Position numbers and translations under genes: made by a program | Part shown: positions 51,837 to 59,454 of the stretch, in pieces | Position numbering within the stretch: position 1 is the first letter of the stretch | Layout of the letters: the number at the start of each line of letters is the position of its first letter | Notes under the pieces: generated by a model | Seen by the model: only the letters and a program-made list of their open reading frames with translations | What the model was told of the DNA's origin: nothing | Databases searched by the model: none | NCBI GenBank assembly: GCA_002291465.1 | Contig: CP021238.1 | Location: 1,116,001 to 1,180,000 of the forward strand | Origin: Mycobacterium lepraemurium | Lineage (GTDB): Bacteria; Actinomycetota; Actinomycetes; Mycobacteriales; Mycobacteriaceae | Length of the DNA stretch: 64,000 nucleotides | Direction of reading: 5' to 3'

Positions 51837-52308
51837 ATGCCATCGATCACCCCGTCCTTGTGGTTCGACGACAACCTGGAGGAGGCGGCCACGTTCTACA
51901 CCTCGGTGTTCCCGAACTCGCACATCGAGGGGTCAACCGGACCACCGAGGCCGTCCCGGGCGAGCCCGGGACGGTGCTGTCGGGCAGCTTCGTGCTGGAC
52001 GGCTCGAGGTTCATCGGGATCAACGGCGGCCCGCACTTCCGGTTCAGCGAAGCGGTGTCGTTCACGGTGCACTGCAAGGACCAGGACGAGGTCCACTACT
52101 ACTGGGACCGGTTGAGCGACGGCGGCGAGGAATCCCAATGCGGCTGGCTCAAAGACCGCTTCGGCCTGAGCTGGCAAATCGTCCCGACCGGCTCTTCGAA
52201 TTGATCGGCGGCCCCGACCGCAGCAGGGCGGCGGCGGCCACCCAGGCGATGTACGGCATGCGCAAGATCGTCATCGCCGAGCTGGAGCGGGCCGCCGCAT
52301 CCTCATAG
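51837..52308 (+). pseudogene. PhnB-like VOC protein, two one-base deletions
   Basis: [13 protein letters not shown] begins a PhnB-type (3-demethylubiquinone methyltransferase-like) VOC protein. A one-base loss in the G-run 51928-51931 moves the middle ([15 protein letters not shown]) to another frame. A second loss near 52188 moves the C-terminus (E-L-I-G-G-P-D, then M-Y-G-M-R-K-I-V-I-A-E-L-E) to a third, ending at the TAG 52306-52308. Both sites are G/C runs, so sequencing error is possible but two in one gene is less so. Confidence 0.82.
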
Positions 52309-52420
52309 CGAAACCCGCTGACGCAGTGACGGTTTGATTTCATACTTACTGCGGTCGGTGCGTCTCGCACGACACACGGGTTAGGTTGGTCCGTGCGGAC
52401 GCGCCGAGCAGGGAGTGAAG

Positions 52421-53332
52421 ATGGCTGAACCAGGCTGGATCGACGTGACCGGCCCTGCGGGGGACCTCAAGGCGCTCACCTGGGGCCCGCCTGACGGCCC
52501 GCTCGCGTTGTGCCTGCACGGCTGCCCCGACACGCCGTACGGGTGGCGCAAGCTCGCTCCCCGGCTCGCCGACGCGGGGTGGCGGGTGGTCGCGCCCTTC
52601 ATGCGCGGATACGCGCCGTCGGCGATCCCGTCCGACGGCAGCCACCACGTGGGTGCGCTGATGGACGACGCGCTGCGGGTGCGCGCGGCCGGCGGCGGTA
52701 CCGACAACGACGTGGTGATCGGCCACGACGGGGGGGGGGCGATCGCGTCCACCGGCCTGGCCGCCATGCCGGACAGCCCGTTCGCCAAGGCGGTGCTCAT
52801 GTCGGTGCCGCCCTCGGCGGCGTTCCGGCGGCGCGGCGGCAGCGCGGCCGAGCGGGGCCGGCTGGCCGCCCATCTGGCCCGCCAGGTGTTCCGCAGCTGG
52901 TACATCATGTACTTCCAATTGTCTTGGCTTCCTGAGCGTTCCGCTTCCTGGGTGCTGCCGCTGCTGTGGCGGCGCTGGTCGCCGGGCTACCGAGCCAAGG
53001 AGGATCTGCGGCGCGTCGACGCCGCGATCGGGGCGCCGGAGAGCTGGCGGGCGGCGTTGGGCCCCTACCGCGCCACCATCCGCAACACCGCACCGCCGGC
53101 CCAGTACGCGACGTTGCACCGACTGTGGACCGAGGAGCCGGTGCTGCCGTGTTTGTACCTTCATGGCCGCGACGACGGTTGCATGACATCGGCTTTCGCT
53201 CACCAGGTGGGAAAGGTGCTGCCCCCCGGCAGCGAAGTCGACATCGTCGAACATGCCGGGCACTTCCTGCAGCTCGAGCAGCCCGACAAGGTCGCCGGCC
53301 TGGTGCTCGGGTTAATCGGCTCACCCGGCTGA
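52421..53332 (+). CDS. ephC: Epoxide hydrolase EphC
   Basis: A 303-residue alpha/beta hydrolase. The nucleophile Asp is in G-H-D, followed here by G-G-G-A instead of the usual W-G-A: a run of ten G (52730-52739) encodes three Gly where Trp-Gly is normal. The Trp of H-D-W-G helps form the oxyanion hole, so activity may be reduced. Other segments are the H-G-C-P-D oxyanion region, a charge-relay Asp (G-R-D-D) and His (E-H-A-G-H-F). GGGAG precedes the ATG at 52421. Its stop abuts the next start (TGAATG), so the two are one operon. In frame, but with a slippage-prone tract. Confidence 0.85.
   Translation: MAEPGWIDVTGPAGDLKALTWGPPDGPLALCLHGCPDTPYGWRKLAPRLADAGWRVVAPFMRGYAPSAIPSDGSHHVGALMDDALRVRAAGGGTDNDVVIGHDGGGAIASTGLAAMPDSPFAKAVLMSVPPSAAFRRRGGSAAERGRLAAHLARQVFRSWYIMYFQLSWLPERSASWVLPLLWRRWSPGYRAKEDLRRVDAAIGAPESWRAALGPYRATIRNTAPPAQYATLHRLWTEEPVLPCLYLHGRDDGCMTSAFAHQVGKVLPPGSEVDIVEHAGHFLQLEQPDKVAGLVLGLIGSPG
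52730..52739 (+). repeat. G10 homopolymer inside ephC
   Basis: Ten consecutive G within the active-site codons of ephC. The frame is intact at this length; a loss or gain of one base would destroy the protein. Confidence 0.9.
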
Positions 53333-54574
53333 ATGACGGGCCACCGGATGGCGGCCGTCGATGCGCAGTTCTACTGGATGTCGGCCAAGATCCCCAACGA
53401 CGAGTTCCTGCTGTACGCATTCGACGGCGAGCCGGCCGATTACCCGGCTGCCGCCGATCAGCTGCGCCGGCGGGCCGACGCGGAGCCGGCGCTGAGCATC
53501 CGGGTGCGCGACCGCGGCCGGCTGCGCTACCCGCACTGGGTGCCCGCGGCCGTCGCCCTCGAGCAGGTGGTCCGCTACGAGCTGGACGAGCACAGCTGGG
53601 ACGGGTGCCTGGCCGCTGTCGCCGGGCTCGCCGACGACCAACTCGACCTTCGCCGGATGGCCTGGCGGCTGCACGTTTTCGGCCCGGTCCACGGCATTCC
53701 GGGGGGCCGCGGGCCGGGCACGGTCGCGGTGCTGCAGGTCGCGCACGCGCTGGCCGACGGCGCCCGCGCCGCGGCGTTGGCCGCCCGGCTGTTCGGCCGT
53801 GCCGCCCCGGTGCCCGAGGTGCCGGTCCCGCGGCCGGGCTGGTTGCCCTGGCGGGCCGCGGTGGCCGTGCGCACCCACCGCCAACTGGTGCGCGACACCC
53901 GTGCCGGGCGGTTGGCCCCCGGGGCCGGGCCGCGTCCGCCGCTGCCGACGAACGCCCGGCCCGCCGGTGTGCGCGCGCTGCGCACCCTGGTGCGGCACCG
54001 CGCGCAGCTGCCCGGTCCGACCGCCACGGTTGGGGTGCTGGGCGCGGTGGCGCAGGCGCTGTCCGATCTGCTTGGCGATCAAGAGGATTCGCTGGGCGCC
54101 GAGGTTCCGATGGCCAAACCCGGTGCACCGCAGGCGTACAACCACTTCGGTAACGTCGGGGTGGACCTGCATCCGAGGCTGGGGGCCCAGGCCCGCGCGG
54201 AGCGGATCGCGGCCGGCCTGGCCGCCGGGCGGCGCCGCTTCGGGCACCCGGCCACCCGGGCCGCCGACCGCGCATTCGCCGCCGTGCCGGCCGCGCTGTT
54301 GCGTTGGGGCGTAGACCAATTCGACGCAGATCAGCGTCCGGACCAGGTGGCCGGCAACACCGTGGTGTCCAGCGTCAATCGCGGGCCGGCCGATTTGAGC
54401 TTCGGCGGCGCGCGGGTGATGCTGACGGCGGGCTATCCCGCGCTGTCGCCGGTGATGGGGCTGACGCACGGCGTGCACGGCATCGGGGACACCATCGCGA
54501 TCAGCGTGCACGCGGCGGCATCGGCGGTTCCCGACGTCGACGCCTACCTGGCGTTGCTCGACGCGGCGCTATGA
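53333..54574 (+). CDS. WS/DGAT-like acyltransferase family protein (Rv1125-like)
   Basis: A 413-residue protein with a CoA-acyltransferase-like layout. The segment Q-V-A-H-A-L-A-D-G is a variant of the H-H-x-x-x-D-G motif of wax-ester synthase/diacylglycerol acyltransferases: the first His is Ala here but the second His and D-G stand. The C-terminal part has a DUF1298-like N-x-G-x-x-x-L pattern. It may transfer acyl groups to alcohols in lipid storage or be a non-catalytic relative. Starts one base after the ephC stop; no own Shine-Dalgarno. Intact. Confidence 0.65.
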   Translation: MTGHRMAAVDAQFYWMSAKIPNDEFLLYAFDGEPADYPAAADQLRRRADAEPALSIRVRDRGRLRYPHWVPAAVALEQVVRYELDEHSWDGCLAAVAGLADDQLDLRRMAWRLHVFGPVHGIPGGRGPGTVAVLQVAHALADGARAAALAARLFGRAAPVPEVPVPRPGWLPWRAAVAVRTHRQLVRDTRAGRLAPGAGPRPPLPTNARPAGVRALRTLVRHRAQLPGPTATVGVLGAVAQALSDLLGDQEDSLGAEVPMAKPGAPQAYNHFGNVGVDLHPRLGAQARAERIAAGLAAGRRRFGHPATRAADRAFAAVPAALLRWGVDQFDADQRPDQVAGNTVVSSVNRGPADLSFGGARVMLTAGYPALSPVMGLTHGVHGIGDTIAISVHAAASAVPDVDAYLALLDAAL

Positions 54575-55180
54575 CTATTGCGCGTCACCGGATCTGGCGG
54601 CTTCCTGCCTGGTCAGGCCAACGGCGACGATGAGCTCTTCGTGCAGTTCGAACCACACCGTGTGGTACGAATCGATCAGCGGCCTGGTCAGCCACGCCGT
54701 GTCGCCGGCCCGCACCTTGTCCAGGGCCGTGGCCAGTTTCGCCGCGTAGCGGTTCAGCCGCGGCAGTTGGGCGGCCGCGGCCTCGATGACCGGCGTCACC
54801 CGCGCGTGCGCGTCGTCCAGGAGGGCCAACACGGCAGCGTCGTACTCGGCGTCGTCGTGGCGGTTGGGCGCGCCGTCCTTGAGCTGCCAGTCGGTCACCA
54901 GGCGCTTGAAATCGGCGTTGATCGCCCGAAAGTCGTCATAGACGGCGGCCATCGCGGCGGCGTCGATGCCCCTGCGTTCCTCGGCGAGCAGCGCCGTGAG
55001 CCGGGCGCTGCCGGCCGGGGTGATCCGCAGGGTGGCGTCCCCGGTCACCAGGCCCGCCTCGCTCAGCCGCTCGACCGTGCCGGCGATTTCGTCGGGATCC
55101 GTGCCCAGGGTGGCGGCCAGGTCGGCTCGACTGACCCGGCCCTTGAGCCGAACCGTTTGCAGCACAGCCAGTTCGGTCAC
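54575..55180 (-). CDS. Winged-helix domain protein coupled to ppdK (Rv1126c-like)
   Basis: A 201-residue protein. The N-terminal 70 residues form a MarR-like winged helix (L-Q-T-V-R-L-K-G-R-V-S-R-A-D-L-A-A-T-L, V-E-R-L-S-E-A-G-L-V), and the rest is helical with no known domain. The GTG start overlaps the ppdK stop (GTGA). Such proteins next to ppdK occur in actinobacteria; it may bind DNA or the phosphotransfer enzyme. Intact. Confidence 0.7.
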   Translation of the reverse strand: MTELAVLQTVRLKGRVSRADLAATLGTDPDEIAGTVERLSEAGLVTGDATLRITPAGSARLTALLAEERRGIDAAAMAAVYDDFRAINADFKRLVTDWQLKDGAPNRHDDAEYDAAVLALLDDAHARVTPVIEAAAAQLPRLNRYAAKLATALDKVRAGDTAWLTRPLIDSYHTVWFELHEELIVAVGLTRQEAARSGDAQ

Positions 55181-56859
55181 GGCGCGCCCTGGCGCAGCGC
55201 GGTCAGCATGACCAGCAGCGGGGTGGGCGTGACCACGTCGGTCTGCCCGGCGGCCAGGGCCGCGCGCACCGCGCTCTCGGAGTCGTCGTCCAGCCGCGGA
55301 TGGTCGCCGCCGGAATGGGCGCGCAGCGGGCTGATCCGCCGCGCGATCTCGGCCAGCTCGCGCAGCTCCGGCGTGTCGTTCTCGGACCACGCGGACAGGG
55401 ACAATTCGCCTTCGCGCATTTCGCCTTCGGCGCCGTCGACGGTGATCCGTCGGCCCGCCAGCATCGCGGCCACCCCGGCGCCGCAACCCACCACGGCCAC
55501 CCGGCCCAGTTCCCGGCTGACCACCGCCGCATGGCTGGCCGCGCCGCCCACCTCGGTGACGATGCCCCGCGCGGCCAGCATGGCCGACACGTCTTCGGGC
55601 CGAGTGTGGTCGCGCACCAGGATCACCGGTTCGCCCCGCTCGGCGGCGTGCAGCGCCTCGTCGACGTCGGCGTAGGCCGTGCCGGATACCACGCCGGGGC
55701 AGGCGGGCAGGCCCTTGGCCAGAAGCGGTGCTGCCAAACGTATTTCGGGTTGCAGGGCGGGCATCAGCAGCGACCGCACGTGCGCCGGGGTGACCCGCCG
55801 CAGCGTCTCGGCGTCGTCGATCAGCCCTTCGCGTCGCAGCTGCAGCGCCGAGCGTACCGCCGCCTGCGCCGAGCGTTCGGCCGCCCGGGTCTGCAGCAAC
55901 CACAGGGTCCCGTCCTCGACGGTGAACTCGATCTCCTGGACGTCACGGTCCAACCGCTCCAGCGTCCGGGCGGCGGCCATCAGCTGGTCGTAGACGGCTG
56001 GCTGCTCGTCGCGCAGCGCGGCGATCGGTTCCACGTCGACCGATCCCGACACCACGTCGTCGCCCTGGCCCCCGGGCAGCCACTCGCCGAACGGCTTGTC
56101 GTCCCCGGTGATCGGATTGCGCGAAAAGAACGCTCCCGCACCGGAATTGGGGCCGTGATTGCCGAACACCATGGCCTGCACGACGACGGCGGTCCCGTGC
56201 CGGTCGGCGAAACCGTAATGGGCGCGGTAGGCGCGGGCGCGCGGGGAGTTCCACGACGCGAACACCGCCTCGATGCCGGCGCGCAACTGCGTGTACGGTT
56301 CGGACGGCACCGGCCGCTCGACACCCACGATGCGCCGGTGCATCTCGCGGAACCGCCGGTGGGTGTCGCGGGCGAACGCCGGGCCGTGCTCGGCGGCCAA
56401 CGCCTTCTCCACAGAGTCGTTGATGCCGAGGTTCAACAGGGTGTCCATCATCCCGGGCATCGACTGGGTGGCCCCGGAACGCACGCTGACCAGCAGCGGG
56501 TGCGGGCCCCGCCCGAACGTGCGCGAGGTTTGCGCCTGCAGCCAGCCGATCCGGTCCAGCACGTTGTCCCAGACGGCGTCCATCGTCGCCGCGGGGTCGG
56601 CCAGATACCGCAGGCCCACCGCGGTGGTGAGGCAGAACGCGGGCGGCACCGGCAGGTGGTGGCGGCGCATCACCTCGATGCCGTGGCCCTTGTTGCCAAG
56701 CAGCTCACGGGGGTGGCTCGATGTGCCGTCCAGCAACACCACGGACTGCTTGGTCGGCGCGGCGTCCCGGTCGCGTGACGCGTTGCGGTGGGCGCCGCTA
56801 CCTGGTGCGGTGCGAGCCGTGGTGCACCCCCTTCGTGGTGTCGCTGCTGATTCGGGCAA
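55177..56859 (-). CDS. ppdK: Pyruvate phosphate dikinase-like protein, ATP-grasp plus swivelling domain only
   Basis: The N-terminal ATP-binding part (S-V-R-S-G-A-T-Q-S-M-P-G-M-M-D-T, about residues 125-145) and the phosphohistidine domain (G-G-A-A-S-H-A-A-V-V-S-R, catalytic His) are present. The C-terminal PEP/pyruvate barrel of full PPDK is absent, as in other mycobacterial PpdK. The protein can carry phosphate from ATP to His but needs a partner for pyruvate, so the role is uncertain. The start is ambiguous: TTG at 56859 gives 560 residues, while a GTG at 56742 (V-V-L-L-D-G) would give 521 and fits the domain start better. Intact. Confidence 0.8.
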   Translation of the reverse strand: MPESAATPRRGCTTARTAPGSGAHRNASRDRDAAPTKQSVVLLDGTSSHPRELLGNKGHGIEVMRRHHLPVPPAFCLTTAVGLRYLADPAATMDAVWDNVLDRIGWLQAQTSRTFGRGPHPLLVSVRSGATQSMPGMMDTLLNLGINDSVEKALAAEHGPAFARDTHRRFREMHRRIVGVERPVPSEPYTQLRAGIEAVFASWNSPRARAYRAHYGFADRHGTAVVVQAMVFGNHGPNSGAGAFFSRNPITGDDKPFGEWLPGGQGDDVVSGSVDVEPIAALRDEQPAVYDQLMAAARTLERLDRDVQEIEFTVEDGTLWLLQTRAAERSAQAAVRSALQLRREGLIDDAETLRRVTPAHVRSLLMPALQPEIRLAAPLLAKGLPACPGVVSGTAYADVDEALHAAERGEPVILVRDHTRPEDVSAMLAARGIVTEVGGAASHAAVVSRELGRVAVVGCGAGVAAMLAGRRITVDGAEGEMREGELSLSAWSENDTPELRELAEIARRISPLRAHSGGDHPRLDDDSESAVRAALAAGQTDVVTPTPLLVMLTALRQGAP

Positions 56860-56945
56860 CCCCGGAACGCCCGCTATGTTCCCACACGGGCCAGCGGGTC
56901 GACTCAGCCGCGAGGCGGTCCTGTCCTCCCCGGCGGCCGATGATC

Positions 56946-56951
56946 TAGGTT
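56946..56951 (+). promoter_or_regulatory. -10 element of the doxX promoter
   Basis: TAGGTT, 7 bases before the ATG at 56959; leaderless layout. Confidence 0.5.
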
Positions 56952-56958
56952 TGCACCT

Positions 56959-57468
56959 ATGACTCCCTACGACGTCGGGTTACTAATCCTGCGGCTGGTG
57001 TTGGGCGTGACGTTGACCGCGCATGGCTACAACAAGTTCTTCGGCGGTGGCCGCATCCCGGGCACCGCGCGGTGGTTCGAGAGCATCGGCATGAAGCCGG
57101 GCAAGTTCCACGCCACCGTGGCGGCGACCACGGAAATGGCCGCCGGTCTGGGCCTGGCCGCCGGGTTGCTCACCCCGATCCCGGCGGCGGGCTTCGTCTC
57201 GCTGATGCTGGTCGCGGCGTGGACGGTGCACCGCCCCAACGGCTTCTTCATCGTCAAGGAGGGCTGGGAATACAACCTGGTGCTGGCGGCCAGCGCGGTG
57301 GTGGTGGCCACCCTGGGCGCCGGCCGGCTCAGCCTGGATTGGCTGGTCTTCGGCAAGAACTGGATGGACGGCTGGAACGGCCTGCTGATCTCGCTGCTGC
57401 TCGGCCTGGCCGGGGCCATCGGCCAGCTGGTGATCTTCTACCGGCCGCCCGCCAAGCAAGTCGGGTAG
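56959..57468 (+). CDS. DoxX-family membrane protein
   Basis: A 169-residue protein with four hydrophobic helices (about 6-25, 55-75, 77-92 and 135-160) and the N-terminal R-L-V-L-G-V-T-L-T-A-H-G-Y-N-K-F segment of DoxX proteins. In mycobacteria, members work with superoxide dismutase and thiol oxidoreductase in oxidative defence; whether this one does is unknown. Intact. Confidence 0.8.
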   Translation: MTPYDVGLLILRLVLGVTLTAHGYNKFFGGGRIPGTARWFESIGMKPGKFHATVAATTEMAAGLGLAAGLLTPIPAAGFVSLMLVAAWTVHRPNGFFIVKEGWEYNLVLAASAVVVATLGAGRLSLDWLVFGKNWMDGWNGLLISLLLGLAGAIGQLVIFYRPPAKQVG

Positions 57469-57488
57469 CCCCGGCACACACCGGTCCA

Positions 57489-57546
57489 GCGTCGACTTGT
57501 TGTGCCGACACGCCGGGTGATCGCGCAACTAGTCCACGCTCGACGC
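57489..57546. repeat. Intergenic palindromic element before the DUF3556 gene
   Basis: GCGTCGA (57489-57495) and TCGACGC (57540-57546), with further matching between the arms if about 8 bases were lost from the left one. It shares the CGTCGAGYGTG arm with the elements at 5198 and 41580. Confidence 0.45.
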
Positions 57547-57611
57547 CGCTGCCGGGGCCTCGGCCGCGGCCGGGTGTGTCGCCGCGTTGTCCGAGGTTGC
57601 CGGGCGTGTTC

Positions 57612-57627
57612 CTAGAACGCGTTCTAG
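57612..57627. promoter_or_regulatory. Perfect KstR-type operator palindrome
   Basis: CTAGAACGCGTTCTAG is a perfect 16-base palindrome; its core 57613-57626 fits TNNAACNNGTTNNA. It overlaps the -10 TAGTCT (57625-57630) of the DUF3556 gene and lies 11 bases before the ATG at 57639, an ideal repressor position. Confidence 0.75.
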
Positions 57628-57630
57628 TCT
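57625..57630 (+). promoter_or_regulatory. -10 element of the DUF3556 gene
   Basis: TAGTCT, 8 bases before the ATG at 57639, overlapping the operator palindrome. Confidence 0.5.
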
Positions 57631-57638
57631 TTGACACC

Positions 57639-59363
57639 ATGGGATTTCTGAAGTCCGAGCTGCCGCAGCTCGACATGGCCGAATGGAGCAAGGGTACCCG
57701 TAGCGACAAGATCCGCCCGATGGCCAAGCACTGGGCCGAGGTGGGGTTCGGCACCCCGGTCGCCCTGCACCTGTTCTACGTCATCAAAATCCTGCTCTAC
57801 ATCCTGGGCGGGTGGCTGTTCACCTCGGCCACCCGGGGTCTCGGTGGCTTCAACCACGTCGTATCGTGGTGGTCGGAGCCGATCGTCTTCGAAAAGGTCG
57901 TGCTCTACACGATGCTGTTCGAGGTGATCGGGCTGGGCTGCGGCTTCGGCCCGCTGAACAACCGCTTCTTTCCGCCGATGGGCTCGATCCTGTACTGGAT
58001 GCGCTTCGGTACCATCCGGCTGCCACCGTGGCCGGACCGGGTCCCGTTCACCGCCGGCACCAAACGCAAGCCGGTCGACGTCGCGCTGTACGCGCTGTTT
58101 CTGCTGCTGACGCTGGCCGCGCTGTTCGCCGACGGCACCGGGCCCATGCCCGAGCTGGACACCACGATCGGCCTGTTGCCCGCCTGGAAGATCGTGCTGA
58201 TCCTGCTGGTGCTGGCGGTGCTGGGGCTGCGCGACAAGGTGATCTTCCTGGCCGCCCGCGGCGAGGTCTACGCCAGCATGGCGGTGACGTTCCTGTTCGG
58301 GGCGCCCGACATGATCGTCGGGTCCAAGGTGGTGTTCCTGGTGATCTGGATGGGCGCGGCGACATCCAAACTCAACAAGCACTTTCCGTTCGTGATCTCC
58401 ACGATGATGTCCAACAACCCGCTGGTGCGCCCACGCTGGCTGAAGCGGCGGTTCTTCGAGAAGTTCCCCGACGATCTGCGGCCCGGCCGGCTGTCACGCT
58501 GGATCGCGCATCTGAGCACCGCCATCGAGATGCTGGTGCCGTTGCCGCTGTTCTTCTGTCACGGCGGCTGGCCGGTCACCGTGGCCGCGGTGGTGATGGT
58601 GTGCTTCCACCTGGGGATCCTGGTCTCGATTCCGATGGGCGTGCCGTTGGAATGGAACGTGTTCATGATCTTCGGGGTGCTGTCGTTGTTCGTGGCGCAC
58701 ACCGGGATCGGGCTCGGCGACCTTCGGCACCCCGTGGTGGTGGCCGTCCTGTTCGTCGTCATTACGGGAATCGTGGTGTTGGGCAACATGTTTCCGCGCA
58801 AGATCTCGTTTCTGCCCGGGATGCGCTACTACGCCGGCAACTGGGACACCACCCTGTGGTGCATCAAACCGTCGGCCAGCGAGAAGATCAGCCGCGGCAT
58901 CGTCGCCATCGCCAGCATGCCCCAGGCCCAGCTGGAGCGGTTCTACGGCAGCCCGGAGGCGGCGCAGATCCCGCTCTACATGGGATATGCGTTCCGCGGC
59001 TTCAACACTCACGGCCGGGCGCTGTTTACGCTGGCGCACCGCGCCATGGCCGGCCAGAACGAGGACGACTACGTCATCACCGACGGCGAGCGGATCTGTA
59101 GCACCGCCATCGGCTGGAACTTCGGCGACGGCCACATGCACAACGAGCAGCTGATTGCCGCGCTGCAGGAGCGCTGTCACTTCGAGCCGGGCGAGGTGCG
59201 GGTGGTGCTGCTCGACGCGCAACCCATTCACAAGCAGACGCAGGCCTACCGGCTGGTCGACGCGGCCACCGGTGAGTTCGAGCGCGGCATCGTGCGGGTC
59301 GCCGACATGGTCGTGCGGCAACCCTGGGACGACGACGTCCCCGTGCAGGTGGTGTCGCAGTAA
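57639..59363 (+). CDS. DUF3556 polytopic membrane protein (Rv1132-like)
   Basis: A 574-residue protein. Around nine hydrophobic helices (45-65, 85-105, 145-165, 185-203, 215-245, 290-330, 340-360 and 370-390) precede a soluble C-terminal domain (about 400-574) with K-Q-T-Q-A-Y-R-L-V-D-A. The membrane part resembles the HTTM type but I see no catalytic His cluster. The M. tuberculosis gene next to metE (Rv1132) has nearly the same length. Function unknown; the operator upstream suggests a link to cholesterol. Convergent with metE, separated by a long hairpin. Intact. Confidence 0.78.
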   Translation: MGFLKSELPQLDMAEWSKGTRSDKIRPMAKHWAEVGFGTPVALHLFYVIKILLYILGGWLFTSATRGLGGFNHVVSWWSEPIVFEKVVLYTMLFEVIGLGCGFGPLNNRFFPPMGSILYWMRFGTIRLPPWPDRVPFTAGTKRKPVDVALYALFLLLTLAALFADGTGPMPELDTTIGLLPAWKIVLILLVLAVLGLRDKVIFLAARGEVYASMAVTFLFGAPDMIVGSKVVFLVIWMGAATSKLNKHFPFVISTMMSNNPLVRPRWLKRRFFEKFPDDLRPGRLSRWIAHLSTAIEMLVPLPLFFCHGGWPVTVAAVVMVCFHLGILVSIPMGVPLEWNVFMIFGVLSLFVAHTGIGLGDLRHPVVVAVLFVVITGIVVLGNMFPRKISFLPGMRYYAGNWDTTLWCIKPSASEKISRGIVAIASMPQAQLERFYGSPEAAQIPLYMGYAFRGFNTHGRALFTLAHRAMAGQNEDDYVITDGERICSTAIGWNFGDGHMHNEQLIAALQERCHFEPGEVRVVLLDAQPIHKQTQAYRLVDAATGEFERGIVRVADMVVRQPWDDDVPVQVVSQ

Positions 59364-59380
59364 CCCGCCGACTAACCCTC

Positions 59381-59440
59381 GCGAGCAGACACAAAAGCCC
59401 CCGCACGACCGGCGTGTCGGGGGCTTTTGTGTCTGCTCGC
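59381..59440. terminator. Bidirectional hairpin between the DUF3556 and metE genes
   Basis: A perfect 23-base stem, 59381-59403 pairing with 59418-59440 around 14 bases, with GC-rich core and A4/T4 on the arms; works for both convergent genes. The outer arm GCGAGCAGACACAAAAG is a motif I recall as common in mycobacterial intergenic regions, so this may also be a dispersed element. Confidence 0.8.
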
Positions 59441-59454
59441 CAGAGACCAGAGAA

